Of a stretch of 64,000 bases of DNA, positions 36,748 to 49,489 are shown in pieces. How positions within the stretch are numbered: the stretch's first letter is position 1; the number at the start of each line of letters is the position of its first letter. Under the pieces are notes generated by a model. It worked only from the letters and a program-made list of their open reading frames with translations. It did not search any database and was not told where the DNA came from. Source of the DNA: Sipunculus nudus (taxonomy: Eukaryota; Annelida; Sipuncula; Golfingiida; Sipunculidae); assembly GCA_026874595.1 (NCBI GenBank), contig CM049320.1, forward strand, positions 18,860,988 to 18,924,987, given 5' to 3'. A program made the position numbers and the translations under genes.

Positions 36748-37642
36748 GTAATCAATCCTTGGTCTCTCATAACACTGTGACAAAAGTACAATCTTCCATG
36801 ATTAAACATATCAATCTATTGATGATTAACTGAATATATTAAATGTTAAATTAAACAACTATTTTTGTACATTGAATAGCACGTTCTCAATATTATCAGC
36901 AGTATGAAAGACAGTTTCACTGATCAACGTCATAATTAAATACCAACAACAGAATGCGTGGATCAGTATCCATGGACACTGAACTTAGGAATATCTGCTA
37001 ACACACTCTGCTGATGTTAAAAGCATAAGAGCTAAAATAATACAACAACACAACATATACATACACGGCTGAATCTATGTGCTCTTTTTTTAACTCTCCA
37101 TATAAATACTCACAATAATGCTGTAAATGAATGCACTTGAATGCTGACCTTGTCGACCTTGTAAAGACTAAACCTAAAACAACAAAAACTAAAAATATAA
37201 TTAAACTTGATGATCACTTCAATGGACATTTGATAATTAATAGAACTTATCACCAGCTGAGGCAGAGTATATACTGAACTTGTACATAGGTATTAGCTAG
37301 TGCAACAATCATGAACTAGCAGTCGCTTCCTCGTCTATTAGTATTTGTCATTCAAGTGAGCTATTTTCATGATCATGACCAAGAGTACACTCGAACATCT
37401 AATGTGTACCTCCTGATAAGTGATATGCATATTATTTACATAAACTTTCAAAAAAAGTGTTGCCATCATTTAAAACAGCTTCATCATGGTGTCCTTTAAG
37501 ATGTAGATAACTCAGGAATCCATTCAGAAAAACCTCTAAGGATGACACATAACCTTTTTCTATGTCAAATTAAGTGTCAAATGGATGTGAAACCATCTAT
37601 GGAAACATGTTCTTCTCTTAAATAAGCAAAAGTTGTTCAACA
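36748..37642. other. Region 3' of the TRIM-NHL pseudogene
   Basis: AT-rich sequence downstream of the minus-strand pseudogene. I see nothing in it. Confidence 0.5.
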
Positions 37643-39486
37643 TTATAACTTGAATAGTTTTATACAAGAATGTTCTTTGCCAGTATCAAGCAGAACGTCC
37701 TCAGGTATCAAGAGGTAGGGATAACACACTGCGATGTCCGTTGGGTACAACATACCCTCCTTTTTAGTCAGTAGATTTCTAACAAACGCACCATTAGGTT
37801 TGTATTCACATACTCTGTGGTTGTACCGGTCAGCGATTAGTACATATCCGTTCACCATCATGGTAGCACTAGTCGGGCCATTACATGGACCATTTGTATT
37901 CCCATTTTCTCTAAATCTACAAACTTCCTCCCCTTTGTCATCATATTTGATAACCTTATCTGTAGCACTGTCCACAACGATGAACATCGGGATAGTTGTA
38001 CTTCTTTGGAGAAAGAACCCACTAGACATAATTTCCGGTAATTATATCAATTCCATCTGATTTTGATAAATCCCTTCGAACCAACCCCGTCCCATGTAAA
38101 ATATATGCTTCTTTTTTTCCGACCTGTAAACCCAAAGGAAAGGGAACCGTACGCTCAACTTTGACAAACTCTAGAGAACCCTCCTTTGGCATCTTTATCA
38201 GACCAGACCCATGTGTTTTCGCCAGATATATGTCTCCTTCATTAACGCATAAAACGAAAACTATATTTTCAGAGTACTGTTCCTAGACTATTCCATCCAA
38301 ATAAACTCTACAGACCTTTTCTTCGTTGTACTGGCTTACAATCAACGATCCATCCTGCATAGTACTAATGTTCCTGGGTTTTTGAAGTGCTTTGCTCTCG
38401 CCACATTCTATTATCATCTCAAGTTCAGGGATTGGAAGGTTCTGTTCAATCATGCTTGTTACCGTGCAAGAAATTTCCAAACTTTCAAAAGCTGATAACA
38501 CCTTTTCGACACCTTTAAGGGAACAGGCAGACTGACACAGGCTTACAGGGTTAGATAAAAGACACGTTGCTTCATTTAATGTCTCTGCAACGTTATAAAT
38601 GTTACGTTGTACATCATGCATGCCTTCCAAGGAAGTTGTTCCACCCATCATAGAGAGCTGATCACATTCATTTATAATTTTCTTGGCTTTCGTTGTTTTT
38701 TTTTTTTTTCAGGAATGACTCGAACATATTTTTGACTGCCCTGCGATGAGTTACTTCATGTACTGTAGTTGCTTTTCATATAACCTCAACCAGTTTTTCA
38801 ATAATGGCATCATGCATTTCTTTCACATAAGATTCCATTGGAAAAATAAGTCGGTCGCAACATAGTTCTCCCTTTTTAAGAGCATCTTTTAAGACCAATA
38901 TCTCGGGCTTTTGTTTTAGTATATCTGTTTTTGCAGTTTCAAAGCCTTCATCTTCAACCAAAATATTGTGATCAATATGTGCCCCAAGAACGGCACACTT
39001 TGTACAAAGGCTTTCTATGCAGGTAAAACAAGAATATTTTACTGCATTGTATTGGCTTTTGCACATAGAATAAATCAGTTTATGCGTGGAGAATATCGTT
39101 ATAGTTTTATGTTCTCCTGCACATTGCTGGCAGAAACGAAAGTCAAAGTCAGTACAAAGAGCCTCAACGGGTTTGATATTCGTCTCGGGCTACATGTTTT
39201 ACCTAACGACACACTTCCAATTGCAGTAATGACGTCTGATGCTTCTGTGACCTTGACATCTATAGGTAAAGCATCAACGCCATCAGGTGATATTTGCGTA
39301 GGCATTTTGAACACGGGACATTGCACTTTATTCGTAGAATCTAGTTCAATTTTCACTCTAGTGTTATGCCACTGAATCAAGCATTCTGTGCAGAACGAAT
39401 TTTGAATAGGAAGTGCCCTCGGCTTCGGTCCTTCTTTTGCGTTGAAGCAGATGGGGTAGTAAAGCAGATGAGTTGTTGACGACATG
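37643..39486 (-). pseudogene. TRIM-NHL (RING, B-box, coiled-coil, NHL) pseudogene, intronless
   Basis: Read on the minus strand from MSSTTHLLYYPICF, the order is that of a TRIM-NHL ubiquitin ligase. The RING relic reads YYPICF, ALPIQNSFCTECL and CPVFK. A first B-box remnant is FCQQCAGEHK. The second B-box is MCKSQYNAVKYSCFTC, then LCTKCAVLGAHIDH. A helical stretch follows (ETAKTDILKQKPEI and on), and then NHL-type strands near the C terminus (VVDSATDKVIKYDDKGEEVC, VLIADRYNHRVCEYKPNG, ending CIKLFKL). Several zinc ligands are replaced: Tyr for the first RING Cys, Ile/Asn where Cys and His belong in ALPxQxSFC, Phe in the last CPxC, and Gln for the B-box 2 His. The frame breaks between RING and B-box 1, at a 14-base T run at 38,696-38,709, and before the last NHL block. 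In-frame stops lie after KLVEVI, YLDGIV and TGNYV. It has no introns, like many mollusc TRIM copies, and is clearly dead. Confidence 0.9.
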
Positions 39487-39519
39487 TTCGCTGAAACAAA
39501 AAGAAAGAATGTCAATAAA

Positions 39520-41002
39520 CTATAATATTTGCAGATAGAACTGAAAGATTTACAATTCTGTATCTGTTAAGATATCGTCCTACGTTTCCAAATTAGTCTG
39601 GAATAACTAATAGACTAATAGCTCTAGGTTATTTGAAATTTTCTTCAAAACAATATGAGACAGATACAGCAATATACGTATTAAAATGCTACAATGGAAT
39701 GCTATCCATTTTAAAGTTATAATGGGTTGGACTTACAATTAGTTTACATGTGGTTTTAAAATATTTGCGTTATTCAGGCAGGGGAGGGGAGTAAATTAAT
39801 TATACGTATGAGCCCTCAGGAAATTCATAACAGGAGCTGATCAGTCCCGGTGTCATTCCCAAGATGGTGATAGCAGTAGCCACAACTTTTTTTAAATAAC
39901 AAATTATGGAGGATGGAGTTAATAAATAATCATTTTCATAGAATTTCTTTCTGTACTCAAAGCAAACAGTTAATATTAAAGATAAAAACAATTATGTTTT
40001 AATCCACTTTATACTAATGAGGCAGTGGTGATGAAATAAAGTAGTACCTTGTTGGCTGTAGGCATCATACAATGCAGCATAATCTCATCGAAATTTGATA
40101 ATATCAATCCATTATTTTTCTAATTAGTGACAAATCAAAGACATTATGTCAAAATGATCGTTTTGACTGCCTAGAGAGGCTGTCTTCTTGAAAGAATTAT
40201 GTGAAAAATATTTACTGCAGTTTTTGTGTTCTAATATTTCGAGTTCAAGTAACAAACACTCTGAAAGGTTTCATATCCCAACATATTTTAGTGTATTATA
40301 TTTTATAGTATAAACCATTACCTCCGCATTCTAGATTTATTATAAGCAAACTTAATACGCTGTCTCCGTTTCATACTTTATAATGAAATATTTTAAGCAA
40401 CATTTATAGAAAACGTTCAGAAGAAATGAAATAACATACACAGGGCCTTTTATTAACTTTAATGGTGCATGCAAGTCATGCTGATGTAATAATAATTACA
40501 TGAATTCATTAAAAGGCACGGTTTTACATTATTTTTCTCACTCCATGCAATTATTTGCTATTTAGTTTATATCTTTTTTTCGTGACAGTAATAATCAATA
40601 TCAATATTCATTAATATATCATATTAAATATATATTGTATGCCATATCAGTGCTATAAATACTGTATCTAATGAATTTCATCTAGAAGAGGCACAAAAGG
40701 ACAAGCTACACCTGGGTCTAAGAGTCTATTTTGACACTTTAGGTTATGCCAGAGTAATATCAGATCGTTTACATGCAAGGCAAGATAACACTTTTGTTGG
40801 CACTGCATGTTAATATCACTTATCCGTGCTAGATCAATCAGTCATACAGTGATGGAAAATGTGTAGGTAGATGCCTCCCTACGTTTAAACCTTTAAGTTT
40901 ATTTTCAAGGTCATATTCAAGGTCAAACCAACGACAATCGAACCCAAACGGGTAGAGTGTTTCTTCATCAATAAAAGCAAGGTATTTTCGCAAACCAATA
41001 TT

Positions 41003-41042
<40 letters not shown>

Positions 41043-43069
41043 TTCCTTATATTTTAAATTTTACATGTACACGATTTTCATAGATGCTCTTTTAAATTAA
41101 CGTATTTATTCCGTTATTTTTTTTTTGTGCTGAAAGGTGTTAAAATAACTATAGGTATAAAGAATCAACAATCTATGGATGGGTATCAGAAGCAGCTAAT
41201 AATGTTTATATTGACATGTTTCCTTTATTTTCTTAGTACCAATATGTGTTGAAGACTCTGTGGTTACGCTTAAATGTGGTTATATTTAATCTGACACAAA
41301 TGGGGGGGGGGGGGGGGACAGGAGACCCCTTAGCTCGATGTCTAATATGCAGTATACCTTTATTTACGGTTAACTTTATAAAGGAGTCATTGCTAGAATA
41401 AGCTACCTCCATTATCATTATGCAATTTTGTATCCTTACAAACGCATATTATACATAAATAAATAAAGTGATGCGAATTTTACAGGATTTGACGCCTGGT
41501 GCATGACCACGTGTGAGTGTGTTTTGGGCTTATAATCACATTGATGAAACTGTATGTCAGAATCATCTGGTTTAGAAATGTACTTGTAGAAATAACATTC
41601 TCCAGATTAATTTCAAACATTTGTAATGGGTGCCTTCAATGTAATCATGGACTTCACGCACTGAAATCATATAAGATAAAATTGTAAAAAAAGTAGGGCA
41701 TCTTTTGATAATGATTCACAGAGCGGAAATTTGCTCCAAAGTTAGTACAACATTTGCTTCAACTTATTAGTATTGTATTCATAGGATCAGGACAGTCGTG
41801 TTGGTATCTATAGAGCACTTAAAGAAAACTTTGAAGAGTACCCTTTATTTATTATACCTCTTATGTAATGAAAACTTAGAGAAGAGTCCAAATAACTTTC
41901 TAAATGCCATATACAAGGTCAAAAGGAACAAAATTGGAATGATACGAAACATTTATTTTGTTGAATTTCAAAGTTGAACATTACATATACCATTTCCTTT
42001 ATAAAAATCATACTGCACATACCGTTGAATACAAAGTTACACATCCCAGATTAATGTTGTACAATACTGTTGAACAATAGGTCACACTTTCCGGTTGATA
42101 ATTAAAGTTACATCTTTTAGTTGCAAAAATAAAACACAAGTGCTTAATTTAGGAAACATCATATGCATACCGTACATGACATTTGACTTGTGTTGCTGAA
42201 TGTATTTGAGACGGCAGATTCATAATTTAGTACTAAACCTAGCCTGAATTATGTACCACGAAGACAATATTTCTGTGTAGCTGACTTATCATGTACCCAA
42301 AAGAACAAAAAGGGCAATAGATAATTTCGAAAACGTGGTTTATGACGCGGTCTAGCAATGAAAGCATGCTTATGGAATCTCCTCAGCGGGCATGGTATCA
42401 CAAATGTGTTTAGAAGATTTCCCGCAATCATCAGTGGTCTTCCGGGAGTATGTATTATACACGTTTTAGAATGAAATGGCACAGCTGCGGGAACTTTGAT
42501 TTTGGTTAAATCGACACTAAACTGTATATAAAAATACTCGAAGCGGTGCTTCAGGTGCAAGTTAATCGAACATTCTGTCGAACATTTCCATTTTCAGCTC
42601 AAAGTGAATGAAGCAGAGCCTCAAAAATAAGGAACGCTGATACCACGCCCAAAGAGAGAGTTGCAATAAAGGAGTTACAGTAACGGCTTAATGGTTGTGA
42701 GCGGGCCAATCTGTGTAAAGGCTGTACGGGCCCAAAACCTCAATTTAATTAGGGAATATGTAATGCAGATGAAACCACATTTAAACATAAAGTATCTGGA
42801 ACAATCCCACGGTGATCAAGAATAAAAGAAAACTCTTATTAATTATTCACGAAGTAGACTGCCACTCGGGAACTCCGGATGCTAGGTATTAAGAAAATCT
42901 CATAAATGGCCGTCGGCGTACGAACACGCATTAGCATTAGATAAAGGTCTGAGATGATAACGATGACGTAATAGCCTGTAATTGTAGCATTTAGTATATT
43001 ACGATTGATCAGATCATAGAAGAGGTGGGTAAATACGGTGAGGGCGATCAAATTGTCAAACTATTTTAG
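39520..43069. other. Region without recognisable gene
   Basis: AT-rich sequence with an (AT)n run at 41,007-41,040 and a poly-G run at about 41,301-41,317. Short ORFs here have no recognisable domain. Confidence 0.5.
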
Positions 43070-44035
43070 AGGGCGCATTTAAACATGTGCTTCCGCGACC
43101 AGAAGACTATGAATTACTTGGCAATACTTAGCTATTCCGTAATAGCCAAAGCCAATACTATTGTCAGGTGAAACTTCATTAGGCCGTCGATTTTCGCCAA
43201 AATTATTTACTCTTTTCGCCCAAGCGTAATGCGAAAACAGGGCGATGTTGAAATTGAGCACTATTGAGCTTATTTCCATACATGAGCAGAAGCCGGTTTG
43301 GATCAGTGCGCAAAAAAAAAACAAAAACTGGAATTAATGCTAATGACCTGCCACGCTAACGGATTAAGCGCATAGCCGAACAAAGTGGTTTGCCCTTCAT
43401 TGGTGGTGCAGTATATCGGTATTGTAATTGATTCAAATCTCATGCAGCTGCATTTATTACAGGATCGTTTGCGCGATATACTGTCGGAATTACATTGCTG
43501 GCTTAGAGAACGTGTTTGCACGAAGCGACAGATACTCTTAATTACTGGAACGTTTACTCTTATTTCTTAGGTAGTGCGCAAACGTGTGTACGTCGTTGAT
43601 CGAAACGACAAAGAAAAAGGTACGTTATCTCCACTATCACACCAAATCAGACAAGGAGTATCGCTTGGAAATAAAGTGTTGGCTAGGGTTACTGGAACGA
43701 TGGACTGCTGTCAGCTGATTATTCGAGTAGGGCTTGTCCACGACCAAAAAAAAAAAACTGCGTCTATAGACGGAAGCATCAGAGTTATGTTACGGTTGCC
43801 TCTTCAGAAAAGGTTGGATAATGCAACCAACGAGTGTTATTTCATTCTGATAATATCGCTGTTGTCCAGATCGTGCAATATGGTTCTAGCAAAGTCCCGG
43901 GAAATTGTGCAATTAGTTCGTGCTATATTTTTCATATGTGTAAGTAAAAACATATAATATTGAGCATATCATGTGCTAGGTGTAACAACAAGGTTGCGGA
44001 CTCTTTCAGCCGGTTCTAGTTAGATCCATTGAAGA
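43070..44035 (+). pseudogene. Reverse transcriptase / RNase H relic of a DIRS-like retroelement
   Basis: Plus-strand frames give, in order: RPEDYELLGN and QYYCQ near 43,090-43,160 (the palm-region pattern HPDDW.LLG...YY); QYIGIVIDSNLMQLHLLQDRL and CTKRQILLITGTFTLIS at 43,400-43,570 (the thumb pattern FLGI.LDS...LP...CTKR.LLSLIG.L.F); VVRKRVYVVDRN directly after one in-frame stop; then LDNATNECYF and EIVQLVRAIFFICVSKN near 43,810-43,955 (the RNase H pattern TDN.A...LVR.L...C...N). At about 43,995-44,030, NNKVADSFSRF matches the closing ADALSRF motif. This succession is typical of DIRS and related tyrosine-recombinase retroelements. Stops and frameshifts show that it is decayed. I could not find the recombinase or the terminal repeats. 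Confidence 0.75.
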
Positions 44036-47000
44036 AAGCAAGTACTCTAATCAGTTGGCTACCCTACAATACCAAATTCAGTGATGTATATGGAATGACA
44101 GTAATGAAATAAGTTTATTAATTCCAGGTACATATCTGCCAGTTTAGATGCTCCGGTAATGGCCCTTTTTTACGAAGTGATGTCAGGTGTTCCTAGCGTG
44201 ACTGTAGCTCATATAATGCTTTTATTGGACATCTGGTACAAAATGAGGACATTTTAGATGCACTACCTTTCCCTTGTGAATGTTGCACAAAGAATGTACA
44301 TTTACATGTGTATCCCGAAAGAGAAACAACATCATAGGCTTGTCATTGTCATAACTCTGTTTCTGATCGGACACTGGCAGGACATACCTCAAGATTACAG
44401 GCTTTATCATCGACTTTTGAGGATGGCCATGGAATCCCTTATTCATTCGTAATGTTCTTTAATATGATTTAGGTTCTTGTCAAAGTAGATAAACGGACTA
44501 CCCCAGACTTGACTGATGGGTACGTCCAGCAACAGAGCAGCCCTTTCCTGATTCGGTTAATTATGGGTGATCCGTTCATGCGAGTGGGCCTGGTCAAATT
44601 ATTTTAAAAAAATTTAATAAGGGATAAAAATAAATATACATTGAGTTCACATTTCACAGTGTGTTTACTGTGAAACTAATAAAAGTAATATCAGAATGTG
44701 AAAAAAAAAAACAACATCCACTAGTTATGAAGTCCTACTTGTTTAAATTACCCGCAAATATTAAACTACCTACTTTGAATAGACACTGTTTATGTAAAAT
44801 AAAGTTTTATAAAGTAATTAAACAAATATGGGTAAGATTTTCAGATAAAAACTATCAAATAAAATTAATAAATTTAATTAAAAAGGGGTGATCCAGACAG
44901 GTCAAGAATGAGCGGTCCAGTGTTTTGTGTAAGCGTTCCTGTCTTTACCCGCAAAAAAATTGTGGCCCAAGCGATTCTGTCCGCATTTCTATGCAAGACA
45001 AGTACAAATGATGAATACAGTTTTAGACCTACATTCGGTAGGTAAGACGGACAACCTTTTGGTTCTACACGAACACGGTTGGCTGCTCCCATAGTCCATG
45101 AATCTATGCAGGGGCTTAGGTTTATTAGAGTCAGCTGATTTAAAATCATGCCTCGTATGTACTTCACTGACAATACGTTATTGACAAAACTAATTAAGCG
45201 TGCATCAAATGTGGACGAAAGATCAAATAAGCAGACGACCATACAAAGCTAAATTGATTCTAGGTCCCTTTATGTACTCCCTGAGGGTGTTATGATAGGT
45301 AATGTCATGGCGCCGGTCTCTTTGAGGCATCATTAATGGACCTGGGAATACATAGAACAATCAGGAAACAACTACTCTGTTTTCGAGAATGAAAATATTG
45401 ATATTTACGGAGTTTTATTTTATTTGACCCTTTTGAAGGCATTAGACCTTTCAGACGAATACTTACAGGCAAAATCACACACACATCACAGTGGTAAATC
45501 GTGTTTTTTTATACTTTAAGCAAAAAGTGTGTCCTCACTTAATGGAGACTCTAATAATTTAAATCATCATGAAATATCTCTGACTATTATTTTTAATAAA
45601 TGCTCAAAAACTTAATCTTATACAAACAAAATTATTAAAAATGGAAACTTTCTGAAAGGTTTTGTTTTATCAGATGAATACATAAAGCTTACTGCAAACA
45701 AATTACAAACAATATTTGATCCCTTGCTCAGGTGGGACTCTAATACGTTAAATATTTTCAAACTAAATGTAATATCCCTTATTTTATTTTTATAAGTAAA
45801 TGCTGAAAAACAAAACCTTATATAAACATAAATATTTTATTGTTATAAGTAATATATGTATATAATTAATTACATATGGGTCAGTTATTTCGTGTTGAGG
45901 GTTTTAAAAAATATAATGTTACCATTTAAATTCAATATATTGATTATAATATCCCTCTTAAGAATGTAAATAACAAAAGTTAAGTTATATCTTATAATAA
46001 AGATATGATATAAAATCAAAGTTCCTAATGCAAAGACTGAATTATTTAATAATCATCTGTTTTGTGTATTATGAACATTAATGTCTTTGAAAAAAAATTG
46101 TTTGCCTATATTTGCCTATATATAATTTCGGAAAAATGAAAAGAATTTTGACTTTTCGTATCATTGCTTTTCCACTGACACATGTGGCCGTGTGTAAGTT
46201 TATTTGATGAAAATTGGAAAGATTGAGTGATTGATCTACTGAAGTTTCCTCAAACTAAAGGATTTTCCATGGTTAGACTAATTCATATAAGAAATATCTA
46301 TCAATGTAATATTTACTACAATTTGACTGCTACACATTTGTGGCCGTGGTAACCCTTTATGGTTAAAAGTTCATTTGTGAATTTCCGAATATCTAAGAGA
46401 CGTTCGATTTATCTCGTTTTTTTTTTCAAAGAAACATGCAATATGATCATAAGATAAGATGATTTATTCATTGTTATTTCCTTAAAAAGGAAATTACATT
46501 GCCCTCTCATCAATTAACAAGGGAATAAAGGTACCGATGTTTTCCAAACCTCAAAATATAAACACAACAATATCTACTAAACACCTACAATACATTTTAT
46601 GTGATATACAATAAATAAAATACTTCATTACAATTAGGATATCACCGCTATATCTCTCCATCTTCATCCTAGATTTACGCAAATAGCACTTGTTATGATT
46701 TGTTCTAAATCAGGAAGCAAATAAAAGAAATAGCATTTAGAAAGTTTTATAATCTAAAGATTATAGTATAGTGAGATGCCACGCAGAAAAAAAAACGAAT
46801 TTTTATAAGGCTTTCTTTTGGCGGCTGGTGTTCAAAGACGCCCACATCTACAAATCAGCCATTCATCAAAGTACTGTAGTAGTAAGTGTCTTTCCGCTCA
46901 TGATATCCAACAATTTTGTTCTCAGTATTATTGTGTACAATGTGATTATGTCGTCACGTTTTCATCTGACTGCAGGATTTTTATTATTGCTCCTTCTTCA

Positions 47001-47433
47001 TACTTATCCCGCTCGGTTATCTTACGACCAATGACAGACACTAGCGAAACAAAGTTCTCTCTGCATAATGGACGAAGCACATCAATTTACTTAGGAAAAA
47101 GAATTGTGTCTTTGCTTTTGAATTGAACAATTTTACTTGCCCCTTAATTAACTTGGAAATTGTTCACAAAACTCCACCTTGCGTTTATGGAAACTCCGTG
47201 GTAAGAGGACACATGTTTTATATATCCTGTATATACACGTGATTTATATATATATATATATATGGATCATATAGACTCCGTAGTCTGCTTCAAATATCGA
47301 CAATAAATATAAAACAGATACCTTTTCACATTTACTTATTGTAAAGGAGAGTTGCATGATGAGTTATCAGTAGGAACAGATTCAAGGCCCGAACCAGCGG
47401 AAACTGTGATACAGGAAGTATCAGCATGCTTTG
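44036..47433. other. Region without recognisable gene, including a diverged two-copy repeat
   Basis: A diverged tandem pair lies at about 45,430-45,830. Phrases such as cagatgaata, gactctaata, aataaatgctcaaaaac and cttatac or ctTatata recur about 190-210 bp apart. Two ORFs, minus 44,874-45,242 (122 codons) and plus 46,818-47,126 (102 codons, Cys-rich CSQYYCVQCDYVV), have protein-like stretches that I cannot assign. A run of (AT)n lies at 47,247-47,264. Confidence 0.5.
45430..45830. repeat. Diverged two-copy tandem repeat (~200 bp)
   Basis: The two halves share, in the same order, a ctttc...gatgaata segment, a ctca...ggactctaata segment, and a final aaatgct[c/g]aaaaac...cttat segment. They are heavily diverged between these, so this is an old duplication. 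Confidence 0.45.
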
Positions 47434-49489
47434 TTAAACAGCCTCAATGTTTATTGAACATAATTTGACTGGCGGGCCAGTCTGATGGTGAAGGCGAAGA
47501 TGAACGATAGACGCCATGTTTTCATCCGTTATAGAAAAGTAAAACATGCAATGTGTGATATCCCCGTGATCTTCATATCGATGGTAACACAGCTGGAAAT
47601 CTGTCTTTGTTCCAACACCGTCAGTCGAAAGTAACCAGTACACATATACATTCTGACATCCAGTGTTTCTTGCAGTGACATTGACGAAAAGTTCTGGCAG
47701 AGGGAATACAAAGTCCATGTGGACATGCAGGAATCCGGGCGGATGGGAGATAATTTTGATACAAAAATGTGAATCGCTGCTTTCAAAGGAATCTGAATCA
47801 CCCCCGGTCATTCTAACCATTGGGTCTGAAACAAAATTTGGTCCTGATGGTAGGTAAAGGGCCATATAATTAAAGAAAGAAATTAATTCAACGAAACAAC
47901 GCATTAATACATTAAAGCACAATATCTTACAATCGTGAATTTTTGTTGATTTACCTCTTTTAATATGGATCAGGACGGCAATGGATCTGGCAGATATTCG
48001 GTTGCTGGTAACCGTATACCCTAATTGGAGACGAGAGTCATAAATAAGAGATGCATGGGACAGTTTCGTCTTTAGACCGCAGCAATCTCCGACGGTCATG
48101 GGAATGACGCCGCCACCATAATAGTTGAGGACATGAAGCCCGACCACTTGGTTGGTGTAAGCTTGATACCTCTTGTCACCAGGTATGGTAAACACCTAAG
48201 TGAAAAATGGACATGAATAAATATTTTCAGTAACATTGCAACTTAATCAAATTATTTTAAGATTCAAGTATTAACGTGATTTTAAAACCTGAAAATCATA
48301 TAAATACAGTGAAAACAAAACAGAACATTACTCAACCGTCAATATATGCATTTTTTCCACCCGCGTGGAAAATATAATATACGTTATAGAAAAAAATGAA
48401 TAAAATAAAAAAATGATCTTGATGTTTCTGAGAATTATATATTCTGTTTGTATTTTTAAAAAAAAATCAGAATGGTCGCTAAAGGCCTCTACGTATTATT
48501 ATACCCTGGAATAGATTTGTGAAAAAAGTGAAGTGACTGCTATTTTACAATCATTATCGAAATATTATATATATATATATATGCTCAATAAAAATGGGCA
48601 AAGGTTTACACATATTCTTAAGCGAACCGTGTGAATGTCAACATTACTGCAACCTAGAAACTGATCAAATCTCTAAATGATTTACTGACCTGTCGTCCCA
48701 ATCTGGTCACTGTAATATAGGTTTTATTATGTAGCCGGTATCTGTTTTGTCCAAGGTCATCCCACAGGCTCAACACTATCGTCCCTGTCTTTTTTGCAAA
48801 AAATTCCCAGGCCAGGACCAGGCCTGATACATTAACCGTAACAGCTGGATGGATGTTCAAATGGTTACCTTGGACAACTGGTAGATCTATTGCTGCGGTT
48901 CCCGACCTATAATTCACTAAAAGGAGAGAGATAACACGCCAATTTATTCACCTGAAATATACCATTACGAACTATAGATCACATGCTGAGAACATATGAC
49001 CCAACATATTACCCTTTGCTGTTTAACTTGATCATTGGCCTTCACAGTTAGATGAATATCCTAAAAGAATCATCATTCAGTCGGAAGCAGGTCATATCAG
49101 TTCCACTTTTACTTTTTTATATTTTTTGTTCATTTGTTATGTTCTTGCGATAGAGCTTGTTCTGATATGTTCAAGCAACGTTTTAAAACGTGTTCACGAA
49201 TTGTGTACTTTATCAAACACTTAGACTCAGGTAGCTTTACTAAAAGAAATCAAACTATTCTTTTGTTGCATGGCTAATTTGTTACATTCAATTTAAATCG
49301 TTAATTCCTTCTCTTATTTTGTGAAGAGAGAAAACGTATTTATCGAAAATGTTTGTATTGACCACTGTCCCTCAGCGAGTAAGACAATGACAGGACAGTA
49401 TAAAGTAAGAGCATTTAATTATACTTACCATTGAAGGGCGATGACAGATTTATGGACCACGTCAGAATAAAAAGACCTAGATACTTCAT
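47434..49489 (-). CDS. Secreted 312-residue protein of unrecognised family (four exons)
   Basis: Exons on the minus strand are 49,429-49,489, 48,690-48,916, 47,955-48,195 and 47,434-47,843 (61+227+241+410 bp, 939 bp with stop). All introns are GT-AG (donors atg/gtaagt, cag/gtcagt, gag/gtaaat; acceptors tttag, cttag, atcag) and the phases 1, 0, 1 fit exactly. Exon 1 encodes a signal peptide (MKYLGLFILTWSINLSSPFN), so the product enters the secretory pathway. The mature part looks like alternating beta strands: VSGLVLAWEFFAKKTGTIVL, RYRLHNKTYITVTRLG, VGLHVLNYYGGGVIPM, and later LFVNVTARNTGC. Possible N-glycosylation sites are NVS, NKT and NVT; Cys residues include a CC pair. There is no transmembrane segment after the signal. 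The first half resembles, in rhythm, beta-sandwich modules of other invertebrate extracellular proteins, but I cannot name a family. The last intron is 111 bp and a multiple of three, so its retention would keep the frame open. Confidence 0.85.

Noticed and set aside
43303-43521. 72-codon minus-strand ORF
   Set aside because: Antisense shadow of the reverse-transcriptase relic on the plus strand.
44874-45242. 122-codon minus-strand ORF
   Set aside because: Some protein-like stretches, but no recognisable motif and no splice or start context; left unassigned.
46818-47126. Cys-rich ORF (CSQYYCVQCDY)
   Set aside because: Spacing loosely recalls zinc-binding cilia proteins, but too little matches to claim homology.
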